Shown here piece after piece: positions 1 through 8,625 of a stretch of DNA of 64,000 bases. The notes beneath the pieces are model-generated. The model saw only the letters and a program-made list of their open reading frames with translations, was not told where the DNA came from and ran no database searches. Every line of letters starts with the position of its first letter. Position 1 is the stretch's first letter. The translations under genes were made by a program, and so were the position numbers. The DNA comes from an uncultured Bacilli bacterium (GTDB lineage Bacteria; Bacillota_I; Bacilli_A; RF39; UBA660). The stretch covers positions 1 to 64,000 of the forward strand of contig CAJTKB010000005.1 of NCBI GenBank assembly GCA_910576925.1. The letters run 5' to 3'.

Positions 1-4
1 ACAT
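1..4 (-). CDS. 5' end of a leftward gene leaving the window
   Basis: Only the start codon is inside the window. The complement of positions 2-4 reads ATG, and a perfect AAGGAGG ribosome site lies at 15-21, ten bases upstream. A minus-strand promoter at 59-87 would give a leader of about 50 bases. The product cannot be known from this window. Confidence 0.6.
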
Positions 5-58
5 AGACTGTAAACCTCCTTTAAAATTTATTCCACTTTCATTTTAGAATGGAGGCAC

Positions 59-87
59 ATAATAAAAATTTAAAAAATTGTTGACAA
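59..87 (-). promoter_or_regulatory. Promoter of the left-edge gene
   Basis: On the minus strand a -35 box TTGTCA (82-87) and a -10 box TATTAT (59-64) are 17 bases apart. The -35 overlaps the -35 of the plus-strand promoter at 81-109, so the two promoters are back to back. Confidence 0.55.
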
Positions 88-109
88 ATCATTAAAGAAT
101 GATTAAGAT
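81..109 (+). promoter_or_regulatory. Promoter of a candidate small RNA
   Basis: TTGACA (81-86) and TAAGAT (104-109) are separated by exactly 17 bases on the plus strand. The next plus-strand gene is more than 6 kb away and a terminator-like hairpin follows within 70 bases. The promoter therefore appears to serve only a short transcript. Confidence 0.5.
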
Positions 110-115
110 AGTAAT

Positions 116-182
116 CACCAATTCGATTTTAGGCGAATTGGTCGCTAGTATCACACTAGCCAACCCCTTTTTATTCTTTTTT
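116..182 (+). ncRNA. Candidate small structured RNA with two hairpins
   Basis: From the predicted start near 116 the plus strand forms a perfect 8-bp stem (118-125 with 134-141), then a 6-bp stem with a 5-base loop (144-149 with 155-160). A T-rich tract at 168-182 follows, which is the layout of a rho-independent terminator. There is no start codon with a ribosome site. No known RNA family is recognised. It could alternatively be a bidirectional terminator, but the good promoter just upstream argues for a short RNA. Confidence 0.4.
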
Positions 183-184
183 AA

Positions 185-212
185 GAAGCTGCCCTTCAGG
201 GGGTGCAGCTTC
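185..212. other. 8-bp perfect stem-loop
   Basis: GAAGCTGC (185-192) pairs with GCAGCTTC (205-212) around a 12-base loop. It lies beyond the terminator of the LCP gene and has no T tract directly after it on either strand. Role unknown. Confidence 0.4.
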
Positions 213-222
213 AATAGACATT

Positions 223-254
223 AAAAGACTATCTATCATTCGATAGTCTTTTTT
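223..254 (-). terminator. Terminator of the LCP-protein operon
   Basis: An 11-bp stem (223-233 with 242-252) around an 8-base loop is flanked by T runs on both strands. It sits about 45 bases after the stop codon of the minus-strand LCP gene and could also stop plus-strand transcripts. Confidence 0.65.
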
Positions 255-297
255 ATTATAAATATACAAAAAGGAACGTTTAAACGCTCCTAAACTA

Positions 298-2319
298 TTA
301 TTCACTAGGTACAGAACCATCATTATTATCATTCCCACCATCAGTTTTATTATCTCCGCCTGATTCATCTTTATCACTAGGATCTTTCTCTTCATCTTTC
401 TTATCATCTGCTTCATCGTCTTTATTTTCTTCGCTCTCATTATTATCATTATTTGATGGTTTCTTATTAGAATCATTATTAGATGAGGAAGAACTGCTAC
501 CAGATAAAGTCAAAGTAATAGAACCAGACAATTTATCTACTCTCTTACCAGCTGGAACATTTTGACTTACGACCGTTCCACTACTACCTGAAAAAGTTAC
601 TCTAACACCATATCTATTAGCCATTGAAATCGCAACATCCTTAGAATAACCAACGAAATTAGGTACTAATTTATAAGATGAACCTGAATTATATGGACCA
701 TACCCAATAATTTCTTTTTCATATTCATCATTGATTGAAAAGGAAAACTCTTTAACTGTTTCATGATCTAAACGTCTTAAATTAATCTTCATAGCCTTTA
801 TAATATCATTTCGACTATCTTTATTAGGAATATAATTCCAAAGAGACATTCTCATACTTTCATCATATATCATCTGACCACTACCTTGTAAATATAATTG
901 TTGAATATTTACAAGATCAGCATCATCTTTAGCCAAATTATTATTTAATATATCCTCAGCAATATTATAGAAGGAAAGTATTTCATTAGTAGTAAAATTA
1001 GTATCCAAATTATTAGAAATAGTATTTAAAATATCTAAAAACTTAGTAGCACTTTTAATAGTTCTCACTTTATTAATCAGAGCCTTAATAACTAACTGTT
1101 GATTTTGCCCTCTATCCAAATCTCCTGCAGCAAGCTGTTTTCTATTACGAGCAAGAACTAAAGCTCCTTCACCATCTAAATGTTGCATACCAGCTTTTAT
1201 ACAAACTTCTTCTCCACGAGAAGAATCATCTGTACATAAATCTTTTGGAACTTCAACATCTATTCCTCCAACAGCATCAACTAAATGAACAAGGCCTTTA
1301 AAATTGATTTTTGCATAATAATCAATTTCTACATCAAAATAATTTTCTATCGTACTAACCATACAATCAGTACCATATCCAGCAGCATGAGTTATCTTAT
1401 TCTCAGCTTTATTTTTCCAACAAGCAATAGGAACATAACTATCTCTTGGAATACTAAGCATTGTAGCATTAAGAGTTTTAGGATCAAAAGTAATAAGAAT
1501 TAATGAATCACCATTAGCAACTGTATTTTTAGAAAGCCCCTCATCTGTAGAATCAACACCCATTAAGAGAATTGTAAATGGATCTTTTATTGCACTACCT
1601 GATGATTTCTTATCTTTTTTAATACTATTAGTAACCTTAGCTAATTTTTTCTCTTTAGTATAAATTACCTTAGTATCCTTATCAATTGACTCATATGTTT
1701 CAATTCCATTAAACATTGAAACATAATTACTAGATATAAATATAGCATCAATATCTCCAGTATATAAATCAGCGATCATTGAAGAATAATTATTGTATTT
1801 TTTAGTATTATTATAATCACTTAATTTTTCACTCTTCATAACATCCATTGGAATAATATATCCTTCAGGAGAAGTCTTATCATCAAGAAGTCCAATAGTA
1901 TAATTTTTAAGGTCTTTAATACTATCAGCCTCATTATCACTCATAACTACTAAACTAGATGAATAAGTAACAGTACTCTTATTAAAACTTCCTAAAAAAG
2001 TATATCCGTAAGCTGAAACTCCTGCAAAAGTAGCAGTTATTAGAAAGTATAGTATCAAAGAAGTAATCAATCCCTTATTTTTAATAATTTTCTTACGCTT
2101 TTTATGACTAAATCTCTTTCTAATCTTACAAATAAACAAGATATCTAAAAATACTAAAACTCCAATTGCCACATATAAATATTTACTAAAACTTTCAATT
2201 ACTGTAAATAAATACAAGAAAATAATAGAAGCTACACTACTAATAAGTATTAAAATAAGAAGAAAAACAAGTAATGCTTTAGGTTGTTTTACCTCATTTT
2301 TATCTAATTTCTTATCCAT
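298..2319 (-). CDS. LytR-CpsA-Psr family protein with extra SBP-like and PASTA-like domains
   Basis: LCP enzymes attach undecaprenyl-linked glycopolymers to peptidoglycan outside the membrane. The 673-residue protein has three predicted membrane segments (about 15-38, 47-64, 84-107). A solute-binding-like region follows (about 120-225), then the LCP domain (from about 247) with the expected SIPRDSY motif near 289 and a GDLDRGQNQQ block. A PASTA-like domain ends near 607, and a Ser/Asn/Asp/Glu-rich acidic tail closes the protein. The ATG has an AGGAGG site seven bases upstream. It is the last gene of a leftward run with the 207-residue anchored protein and the LtaS-like gene, which fits wall-polymer assembly. 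The SBP-like part and PASTA are additions to the usual short LCP form. Confidence 0.88.
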   Translation of the reverse strand: MDKKLDKNEVKQPKALLVFLLILILISSVASIIFLYLFTVIESFSKYLYVAIGVLVFLDILFICKIRKRFSHKKRKKIIKNKGLITSLILYFLITATFAGVSAYGYTFLGSFNKSTVTYSSSLVVMSDNEADSIKDLKNYTIGLLDDKTSPEGYIIPMDVMKSEKLSDYNNTKKYNNYSSMIADLYTGDIDAIFISSNYVSMFNGIETYESIDKDTKVIYTKEKKLAKVTNSIKKDKKSSGSAIKDPFTILLMGVDSTDEGLSKNTVANGDSLILITFDPKTLNATMLSIPRDSYVPIACWKNKAENKITHAAGYGTDCMVSTIENYFDVEIDYYAKINFKGLVHLVDAVGGIDVEVPKDLCTDDSSRGEEVCIKAGMQHLDGEGALVLARNRKQLAAGDLDRGQNQQLVIKALINKVRTIKSATKFLDILNTISNNLDTNFTTNEILSFYNIAEDILNNNLAKDDADLVNIQQLYLQGSGQMIYDESMRMSLWNYIPNKDSRNDIIKAMKINLRRLDHETVKEFSFSINDEYEKEIIGYGPYNSGSSYKLVPNFVGYSKDVAISMANRYGVRVTFSGSSGTVVSQNVPAGKRVDKLSGSITLTLSGSSSSSSNNDSNKKPSNNDNNESEENKDDEADDKKDEEKDPSDKDESGGDNKTDGGNDNNDGSVPSE

Positions 2320-2329
2320 ATTATCCCTC

Positions 2330-2953
2330 CTATTCCGCTGCTACAAGAACTATTTTCTTATCATCATGAATAAATGTCAAAGTAGCACTATCTTGATATC
2401 CATTACTAGTTGAAGTATCAGTATAACTCCAAGAAATTTTAACACTATAAGCATCTTCATCAACCTTTTCTCCATATGTAAAAGGAGCTTTTTCTACACT
2501 TTCAATATTTACTTCTGAAACTGTTGGAAGTTTTTGTGTTCTTTCACCATATAAATTACTTTCAACATATTTATATATTGTATCTTGTGCTTTTTCCAAA
2601 AAATCTACAAGAACAGCACTATAAACAAAATCAGAACCACCAACATCTGTTTTAGCAAGTTTATCACTAAGAGAATAAAAATCAATTATAAACATTTCTG
2701 AAATAATTTTTACATATTTTTCTTCATCAACATTTTTTTCTTTCAAAACATCTTCTAATTTATAAAATAACTTTTTATACTTTTCACTTTTATTATCACT
2801 TAATTTGTAACCATATTCCTTTATTTCATTAAGAACTTTTACTTTAGTTTTAGGCTTTTTCTCATAAAATACTAAATAACTTGCAACAAGTCCTACTATA
2901 ACCAAAATAATAAATATAATTAAAAACCTTCTTACACCCTTTTTAAGCTTCAT
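2330..2953 (-). CDS. Membrane-anchored protein of unknown function
   Basis: 207 residues: a basic N-terminus, one membrane segment (about 10-30), then a charged extracellular part ending in a region like a small alpha/beta NTF2-type fold (alternating strands, ending LTFIHDDKKIVLVAAE). The family is not recognised. The start ATG follows an AAAGGAGTG ribosome site that lies inside the end of the LtaS-like gene. The stop of that gene and this start are one base apart, so translation is probably coupled. Its position between an LtaS-like enzyme and an LCP ligase suggests a role in envelope polymer handling (inference). Confidence 0.7.
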   Translation of the reverse strand: MKLKKGVRRFLIIFIILVIVGLVASYLVFYEKKPKTKVKVLNEIKEYGYKLSDNKSEKYKKLFYKLEDVLKEKNVDEEKYVKIISEMFIIDFYSLSDKLAKTDVGGSDFVYSAVLVDFLEKAQDTIYKYVESNLYGERTQKLPTVSEVNIESVEKAPFTYGEKVDEDAYSVKISWSYTDTSTSNGYQDSATLTFIHDDKKIVLVAAE

Positions 2954-2954
2954 T

Positions 2955-5048
2955 CTAAGACACTCCTTTCGAGTCTGTTAAATCTCTTTCACTAGCTCTT
3001 TCAGATTCTCTTTTAATCAAATCATATACAATTAAATTGTTAGATACATCAAGCAATTCATTAGCATAATTAGTATTATTACTGATATAATCTTCAGCTA
3101 TTTCTTCATTAATATTTAAAGATAAATATGCACCCTTTTGACTATTATAATATACTTTATTAGTTACCCAGTTTCCATTAGCAAATACAACTATATTCTC
3201 ATCTTTTATATTAAAAATATCATGTCCTAAAGCATATTTACTCTTTTCTACTCCAAACATATTAGCAAGAGTTGGCATAGCATCATACATTCCCATAACA
3301 TCAGTAACTTCTCTGTTAAGAACTGTTCCCTTACTATCTTTTGTCCAAATAATAAATGGTACCTTTCTATTTAACTCATATTGATAACTTCCAAACTCTT
3401 TATAGTCTTCACTATCTTTATCTTTTAAAGAGTCAGTATCTTTATCATAATTATATAATCTAACAAACTCTCTTTCTGGTAGTCTTGCATCATGATCACC
3501 ATAAATAATAATCGCTGTATTATCAAGTAAACCTTTACTATCTAGTTCATTAAAAAACTCCTCTAAAGCGCTATCAGCATAATGAACTGACTTAAAGTAG
3601 TTACCAAGCTTTGTCCCTTCCATAAATGGATAACTTACTTCTTCTACTACTCCTTCTTCATTAATAACACTTTCTTTTATATCAACTGGAAATTCTCCAT
3701 ACTTATCAAGATCAGAAAATGGTGTATGATTAGTAAGTGTAATAAGTTGACCATAAAATTTAGAATGTTTTTTTCTAATATCTTCTATTTTTGAAACTGA
3801 TTGATGGAAAAAGGCTTTATCACTTATTCCTAAACCTATTGAATTTTCTTCTGTCACATCATAATCTTTTTTACTATAAAATTTTTGATACCCAAGCTTC
3901 TCATGCATTGCTCGTCTATTCCAAAAATCAGCATTATTTCCATGCATACTAAATGTATAGTAATTATTATTATTCATAATTTGAGGCATACTAACATAAG
4001 TCCTATCAAAATAAGAAACAAAAGCTGTCCCACTTTGAGTCGGCATCAAACTAGTTGTAAATGTAAGTTCAGCATCACTACTAGTACCAACACTAACTTG
4101 TGAATAATAATTAGAAAAATATAATCCTTCTTTAGCAATTTTATTTAAAAATGGAGTTACTTCTTGACCATTAAAAGCAGTGTTCATCGCAAATGTTTGT
4201 AGGCTCTCAGCATGTATAACAATAATATTTTTATCTTTCAAGATATTAGTATAATCATTTGTTCCCTCATACTTAGCTTCATTAACACTTCTTTCTTTAT
4301 AATAGTTCTCAAAACTACTTAGCGCTTGCTCAAGTCCAAACATTGAATTAATTTTTGGTTTTAAACACGTAATTCCATCGTTTATCTGATATACATAAAT
4401 ACCAAATTTCATTACAATATACTCTTTATTCCATTGTTTAGTAAATCTACTAATATCAATTGATGATAAACTAACTAGAAAAACAACCGCGATAATAACA
4501 CCTATTATTAAAGACTTAAGTGCATTTTTCTTTCTTGTCTGTTTTAATTCTACCTTTTTATAATAGCCCTTCTTTTTAAGTTTAAATCCAACAATAAAAA
4601 ATAAAATAGGAGCATACAAATACACTAGATCTTTAGGTTGTAATACATTTTCTACAACAGCATCTCCAACAGAACCTAAAAATTGAGTCAAACTAAGCAT
4701 TGAAAAACTAGCAAAAGATGTATAAAAAGTATAATATATAGAATTAATCATACAAGCTGCTGTAAAAATAATAGTAAGAACCATTAAATATCTATATCTT
4801 GCCTTAGACTTCATTAAGAAACCAAAAGAACCAAGTATTACAACTATTGCTAAATCAGCTAAAATAGGTTTAAAAGATAAATAATTTTCTACTGTATTCA
4901 TAGTAAAAAATCTAAGCATAGTAGAATTTATAACATTTATAACAACATAAATAATAAAAAGAGGATTATCTTTTATATAGGCACTAATTAAGTGTTCATT
5001 TTTAATTTTTTTTAAGTACTTATATACATTATTAAAAATTTTCTTCAT
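2955..5048 (-). CDS. ltaS: LTA synthase family membrane sulfatase (LtaS-like)
   Basis: Enzymes of this family transfer glycerol-phosphate units from phosphatidylglycerol to build lipoteichoic acid on the outer face of the membrane. The 697-residue protein has an N-terminal membrane domain of about five segments (roughly 25-200) and a C-terminal extracellular sulfatase-fold domain. That domain includes NIIVIHAESLQ, the GTSSDAEL motif in the position of the catalytic Thr loop, SMHGN, and YGDHDARLP for metal binding. Membrane part plus sulfatase part matches the usual length. It is the first gene of the operon and has a consensus-like promoter directly upstream. The exact polymer made (LTA or another phosphoglycerol polymer) cannot be told from sequence. 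Confidence 0.88.
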   Translation of the reverse strand: MKKIFNNVYKYLKKIKNEHLISAYIKDNPLFIIYVVINVINSTMLRFFTMNTVENYLSFKPILADLAIVVILGSFGFLMKSKARYRYLMVLTIIFTAACMINSIYYTFYTSFASFSMLSLTQFLGSVGDAVVENVLQPKDLVYLYAPILFFIVGFKLKKKGYYKKVELKQTRKKNALKSLIIGVIIAVVFLVSLSSIDISRFTKQWNKEYIVMKFGIYVYQINDGITCLKPKINSMFGLEQALSSFENYYKERSVNEAKYEGTNDYTNILKDKNIIVIHAESLQTFAMNTAFNGQEVTPFLNKIAKEGLYFSNYYSQVSVGTSSDAELTFTTSLMPTQSGTAFVSYFDRTYVSMPQIMNNNNYYTFSMHGNNADFWNRRAMHEKLGYQKFYSKKDYDVTEENSIGLGISDKAFFHQSVSKIEDIRKKHSKFYGQLITLTNHTPFSDLDKYGEFPVDIKESVINEEGVVEEVSYPFMEGTKLGNYFKSVHYADSALEEFFNELDSKGLLDNTAIIIYGDHDARLPEREFVRLYNYDKDTDSLKDKDSEDYKEFGSYQYELNRKVPFIIWTKDSKGTVLNREVTDVMGMYDAMPTLANMFGVEKSKYALGHDIFNIKDENIVVFANGNWVTNKVYYNSQKGAYLSLNINEEIAEDYISNNTNYANELLDVSNNLIVYDLIKRESERASERDLTDSKGVS

Positions 5049-5071
5049 ATAACTTTTACCTCACCTATTAT

Positions 5072-5100
5072 ATTATAGCACTCATAAACGCATTTTTCAA
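5072..5100 (-). promoter_or_regulatory. Promoter of the LtaS-LCP operon
   Basis: TTGAAA (5095-5100) and TATAAT (5072-5077) on the minus strand, 17 bases apart, about 25 bases upstream of the LtaS-like start codon. Confidence 0.7.
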
Positions 5101-5127
5101 TTCCTAATGTAAACTAAAAGATAGAAC

Positions 5128-5164
5128 AAAAAAAGGCAAAAATTTTAAAATCTTGCCTTTTTAT
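5128..5164 (-). terminator. Bidirectional terminator
   Basis: A 10-bp stem (5130-5139 with 5153-5162) has A runs on its left side and T runs on its right side, so it reads as a rho-independent terminator on both strands. It would end transcripts coming from the glycosyltransferase gene. Confidence 0.65.
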
Positions 5165-5557
5165 AACATTTCCAATTAATTATCATACTTTTTACAAATA
5201 TAAATCTAAAAAACTCCACCAAACTTTGAACTTTCTTTAGATATAAGAGAAATAAGACTACAACACCTTATATTTTTGCAAAATAACAATACAAATCACA
5301 AAAAATGATACTTATAAAAATATTGAAATTGTAAATAATATAATACTTATTTTTTCTTTGTGAAATAAGGGTAAAATCATTTATTCATAAACTGAAAAAT
5401 AGTACCAAAGTTGGTACTAAATAAAAATTATTTTAGGATAGTACCTAACTCTTCAAAACTAGGTACTCCTTTTTTATTGTAATGAATTTCCCTTCATCTA
5501 TATACAATATATCATAAATTTATTAAAATCTCAATAACTGTGTTCATAGAACCTCTA
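5165..5557. other. Intergenic region with two GTACC inverted repeats
   Basis: No convincing gene. AGTACCAA-AG-TTGGTACT (5401-5418) is a perfect interrupted palindrome. GTACCTA (5441-5447) pairs with TAGGTAC (5460-5466) and is followed on the plus strand by a T-rich tract. Both stems share the GTACC core. They may be terminators of the glycosyltransferase gene on the minus strand or operator sites. Confidence 0.4.
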
Positions 5558-6604
5558 TTACTTTTTAGTAAGTATCTTGCTATTTTTCATAAATTCATCT
5601 ATTTGATAATCTAAATTTTCTATCTTAACTTTAGACATTCCAGATAAAATATCTGCTACATCAAATAATTTTTTAAATAGATTATGATTAACATAATAAG
5701 AATTAGCAATACTATCATTTCTAAAATTAGGATAATATCTTTCTAATTTTATAATAAAATACTTAAGAATAATCTTTTTATCTTTTAAAGACATATTAAC
5801 CCATAAAGGAACAAAAGAAGCATCAAAATGTCCATGCATAGAAAATAATCCTAACAATTCTTTTTCATATTTTTCCTTAATTCCGCGTCTTCTAAAATTA
5901 TTATTCAATTCATCATAAACATCAAAAAAGTCAAAAATATTATTCGCAAATAAACAACCACTTATAGATGTATTATTAAGTCTCATTCTATAACTATATA
6001 CAATCTCATCTAAAAAATACAATCTATTAGAGTCCGCCATAAGAACTGGAGTAAAAGAAAGATCTTCCCATTTTTTCATAGGAAAACGTATATCTCCAAT
6101 ATGAGATCTTTTAAATAATTTGTCTCCTATCCCTGGCATTTCTTGAAAAGGATATGACTTATATACCTCTAAATCAATTATTCCACTTTTTTGGCGACCT
6201 AAAGTATCATAAGAACCACTTAAATTTATATTTCCCATATGAGTATAATTTTTTCCTATCAATACATCAACATCATTGAAAGAAGCAACATTATACATTA
6301 ATTCTAATGTATTCTTATCGTAAAGTTCATCATCTGAATCTAAAAACTTAATATATTCACCTTTTGCTAATTCAAGCCCTATATTACGTGCATTTCCTGG
6401 TCCATAATTTTCAGTAGTTATAATCTTAAAATTAGGAAGTACAGAAGAATATTTTTGTGCAATTTGTAATGTTCTATCAGTAGAACCATCATTTACTAAA
6501 ATAACTTCAATATCTTTCATACTTTGATTAAGTACACTATCAAGACATTGTTTTAAATATTTTTCAGCATTATATGCTGGAATAATAACACTTACTTTAA
6601 ACAT
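5558..6604 (-). CDS. Family 2 glycosyltransferase
   Basis: 348 residues. The GT-A domain is at the N-terminus: VSVIIPAYNAEKYL at residue 4, VNDGSTDRT near 38, GPGNARNIG near 68 and the metal-binding FLDSDDE near 90. The C-terminal 120 residues are less conserved and contain no obvious membrane segment. The family transfers a nucleotide-sugar residue to a polymer or lipid carrier at the inner membrane face. The start ATG has an AAGAGGTG site. It stands alone, divergent from trpS. The nearby LtaS/LCP genes suggest an envelope glycan, but the substrate is unknown. Confidence 0.85.
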   Translation of the reverse strand: MFKVSVIIPAYNAEKYLKQCLDSVLNQSMKDIEVILVNDGSTDRTLQIAQKYSSVLPNFKIITTENYGPGNARNIGLELAKGEYIKFLDSDDELYDKNTLELMYNVASFNDVDVLIGKNYTHMGNINLSGSYDTLGRQKSGIIDLEVYKSYPFQEMPGIGDKLFKRSHIGDIRFPMKKWEDLSFTPVLMADSNRLYFLDEIVYSYRMRLNNTSISGCLFANNIFDFFDVYDELNNNFRRRGIKEKYEKELLGLFSMHGHFDASFVPLWVNMSLKDKKIILKYFIIKLERYYPNFRNDSIANSYYVNHNLFKKLFDVADILSGMSKVKIENLDYQIDEFMKNSKILTKK

Positions 6605-6687
6605 AACTTATACACCTCTTTACACACTATTATAAATGATTATTAAAAAAAAAGATCATATGTAAAATATTTTACTAACTTAAAGTA

Positions 6688-6717
6688 TTACACAAATATC
6701 ACAAATTATGTTAAAAT
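6688..6717 (+). promoter_or_regulatory. trpS: Possible trpS promoter
   Basis: TTACAC (6688-6693) is followed after 17-18 bases by TTAAAAT (6711-6717), with the trpS ATG 21 bases further on. The match is only moderate. No T-box leader (no AGGGTGGNACCGCG element) is present. Confidence 0.35.
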
Positions 6718-6737
6718 ATCTATAGGAAGTGATAAGT

Positions 6738-7739
6738 ATGAAAAAAAGAATTCTAACAGGAATTAGACCAACTGGAAACCTACATCTTGGTCATCTATTT
6801 GGTGCTGTAGGAAATTGGGTAAACTTACAAAACGAATACGATATTCATATAGAAATTGCTGATGTTCAAGCTCTTACAGATAATTTCAATAATCCAAAAA
6901 AAGTTAGAGATAATGTAACACAACTTGTCCTTGACTTGTTATCAGTAGGAATAGATCCTAATAAATCTACTCTATTTATACAATCCCAAATTCCAGAAAT
7001 TGCTGAACTTACAGTCTTCTATTCAAATTTAGTAACAGTTTCTCGCTTAGAAAGAAATCCAACTGTAAAAACAGAAATTGCTCAAAAAAAAGAGCTATTT
7101 GGAAATAATGGTGAAAGTATAACATATGGCTTTTTAGGATATCCCATCTCACAAGCTGCTGATATAACTATCTTTAATGGAGAATTAATACCAGTAGGAG
7201 AAGATCAATTGCCTCTTATTGAACAATGTCGTGAAATTGTCAGAAAATTTAATTCAATATATGGTGAAACATTAAAGGAACCAACTCATCTCTTAAGTAC
7301 TACTTCAAGAGTAAAAGGCTTAGATGGTAACGAAAAAATGGGTAAAAGTCTAGGAAATGCTATCTTTTTAGTAGATAATGATGAAACCATTAGTAAAAAG
7401 ATTATGGCTGCTATAACAGATCCAAATAAAATAAAAAAAGATGATAAAGCTAATCCAAATATATGTATGGTTTACTATTATCACCAGCTAGTAAATAAAG
7501 AAAACTTAAAAACTGTATGCGCAGAATGTAAAAATGGAACTCGTGGATGTGTAGCATGCAAAAAAGAATTGATAACTAAAATGAATGAATTTCTTCAACC
7601 TATTAGAGAAAAAAGAAAATATTATGCTGAAAATCCTGATATCGTAAAAGAAATTTTAGAAGCTGGAACTAAAAAATCTCAACAAACAGCCAAAGAAAAT
7701 ATGAAAAAAATAAAAAAAGCTATGATGATAGACTATTAA
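6738..7739 (+). CDS. trpS: Tryptophanyl-tRNA synthetase with a probable 4Fe-4S motif
   Basis: Class I aminoacyl-tRNA synthetase charging tRNA-Trp. The HIGH-type motif is GNLHLGHL near residue 13 and the KMSKS-type loop is GNEKMGKS near 205. The start is the ATG at 6738, which has an AGGAAGTGA site; an in-frame GTG nine bases earlier lies inside that site. The 333-residue length is normal. The C-terminal half carries four cysteines spaced C-x20-C-x6-C-x2-C (CMVYYY, then CKNGTRGCVAC). This is close to the C-x22-C-x6-C-x2-C motif known to hold a 4Fe-4S cluster in the Thermotoga maritima enzyme. It is one of only two annotated protein genes on the plus strand. Confidence 0.95.
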   Translation: MKKRILTGIRPTGNLHLGHLFGAVGNWVNLQNEYDIHIEIADVQALTDNFNNPKKVRDNVTQLVLDLLSVGIDPNKSTLFIQSQIPEIAELTVFYSNLVTVSRLERNPTVKTEIAQKKELFGNNGESITYGFLGYPISQAADITIFNGELIPVGEDQLPLIEQCREIVRKFNSIYGETLKEPTHLLSTTSRVKGLDGNEKMGKSLGNAIFLVDNDETISKKIMAAITDPNKIKKDDKANPNICMVYYYHQLVNKENLKTVCAECKNGTRGCVACKKELITKMNEFLQPIREKRKYYAENPDIVKEILEAGTKKSQQTAKENMKKIKKAMMIDY

Positions 7740-7753
7740 AAGTCTATTTTTTA
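7728..7753 (+). terminator. trpS terminator overlapping two stop codons
   Basis: ATAGACT (7728-7734) pairs with AGTCTAT (7741-7747) around a 6-base loop and is followed by T6. The stem contains the trpS stop codon, and its right arm contains the stop codon of the convergent gene that ends at 7744. The two genes thus share three-prime-end DNA. Confidence 0.75.
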
Positions 7754-8382
7754 TTAGCTAAAGAAATTATTTTTACAAGACCTTTCAAATTTGCAGAAAA
7801 ATTATTTTCAATGTCTCTTATAAGTTTTTTATATCTATCATCTATATCTAGAGAATCATCTTTATAAGCCTCATTATATAAATAGTTTAACTTCTCATAC
7901 TCCTTATACTCATATGCCGAAATAATCTCCCTTTTAATAAGATTAGCATCTCTTTCTTCTTTCCTAGTTAGTACCCTATTTATATTACTAGTTCTCTTAA
8001 TAATTTTATAATCTATAATTGAATCAGGAAGCCTATTACAACAACTAACAACATCTTCCTCTTCATCAATTAACAAACTACTCCTAAATATAATATTACC
8101 AGCTTTATTAAATTCAACAGCAAAACATCTCTCACTATTTACAATCAAACAAGCATATTCTATTTTTTCTTTATAAGTAGCAGCCTTATTTTTTATTAAA
8201 TCTAAAAACTCATTATCAACAATTACCTCATTATACATAAAATCACTAAATACTTTGTCATCTACTTTTATAGCAGGAATTTGTTTTATATGCTCAACCA
8301 TATCCTTATATTCCCACTCAAAAAATTCATACATTACATCTCCATCCATAAAATTTAATAGTATATCATAAATGTATAGCAA
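7744..8382 (-). CDS. Unknown cytoplasmic protein
   Basis: 212 residues, no membrane segment, acidic and helical. Not recognised. The start taken is a TTG at 8380-8382 with a strong GGAGGAG site six bases upstream, lying one base after the stop of the 67-residue gene. Two in-frame ATG codons lie 11 and 15 codons later (MDGDVM), the second with a weaker GGAG; either could be the true start. The gene is convergent with trpS and downstream of rmuC. Confidence 0.6.
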   Translation of the reverse strand: MLYIYDILLNFMDGDVMYEFFEWEYKDMVEHIKQIPAIKVDDKVFSDFMYNEVIVDNEFLDLIKNKAATYKEKIEYACLIVNSERCFAVEFNKAGNIIFRSSLLIDEEEDVVSCCNRLPDSIIDYKIIKRTSNINRVLTRKEERDANLIKREIISAYEYKEYEKLNYLYNEAYKDDSLDIDDRYKKLIRDIENNFSANLKGLVKIISLANKK

Positions 8383-8383
8383 T

Positions 8384-8587
8384 TTATCTCCTCCTTATAT
8401 AAACAGACAAAATAATAAAAATAATTCCTATTATAGAAAAATAACACTCATATCTAGTAAATATATATTCTAAATATTCAATTATAGTATAACCAAAACT
8501 AAATAAATTAATGTATACAAATATATAAAAATTTCCATATATCATAAAAAAGAATCCTATTATAAATAATATTATTCGAAAAAACAT
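8384..8587 (-). CDS. Small two-segment membrane protein
   Basis: 67 residues with two hydrophobic segments (about 4-27 and 48-64) separated by a short aromatic loop and ending in RRR. The family is not recognised. The ATG is preceded by a GAGGAGT ribosome site. That site lies in the arm of a hairpin (8589-8618) that could mask it. The stop codon is followed after one base by the next gene, whose ribosome site lies inside this gene. Confidence 0.55.
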   Translation of the reverse strand: MFFRIILFIIGFFFMIYGNFYIFVYINLFSFGYTIIEYLEYIFTRYECYFSIIGIIFIILSVYIRRR

Positions 8588-8619
8588 AAAAACTCCTCAT
8601 TTAACTTTATGAAGAGTTT
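8588..8619 (-). terminator. Weak terminator or attenuator after rmuC
   Basis: AAACTC (8588 onward) pairs with GAGTTTT (ending near 8618), with an inner CAT/ATG pairing. It lies between rmuC and the 67-residue gene. On the minus strand its 3' arm contains the ribosome site of that small gene, so it could limit both transcription and translation. Confidence 0.4.
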
Positions 8620-8625
8620 TAAATT

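Noticed and set aside
5290..5400. A 22-codon hydrophobic minus-strand frame (MILPLFHKEK start), possible small toxin
   Set aside because: No ribosome site and no conserved toxin pattern; random short frames are common in AT-rich DNA.
6605..6737. T-box or trp leader before trpS
   Set aside because: The 130-base gap is too short for a T-box and has no AGGGTGG element or terminator/antiterminator pair.
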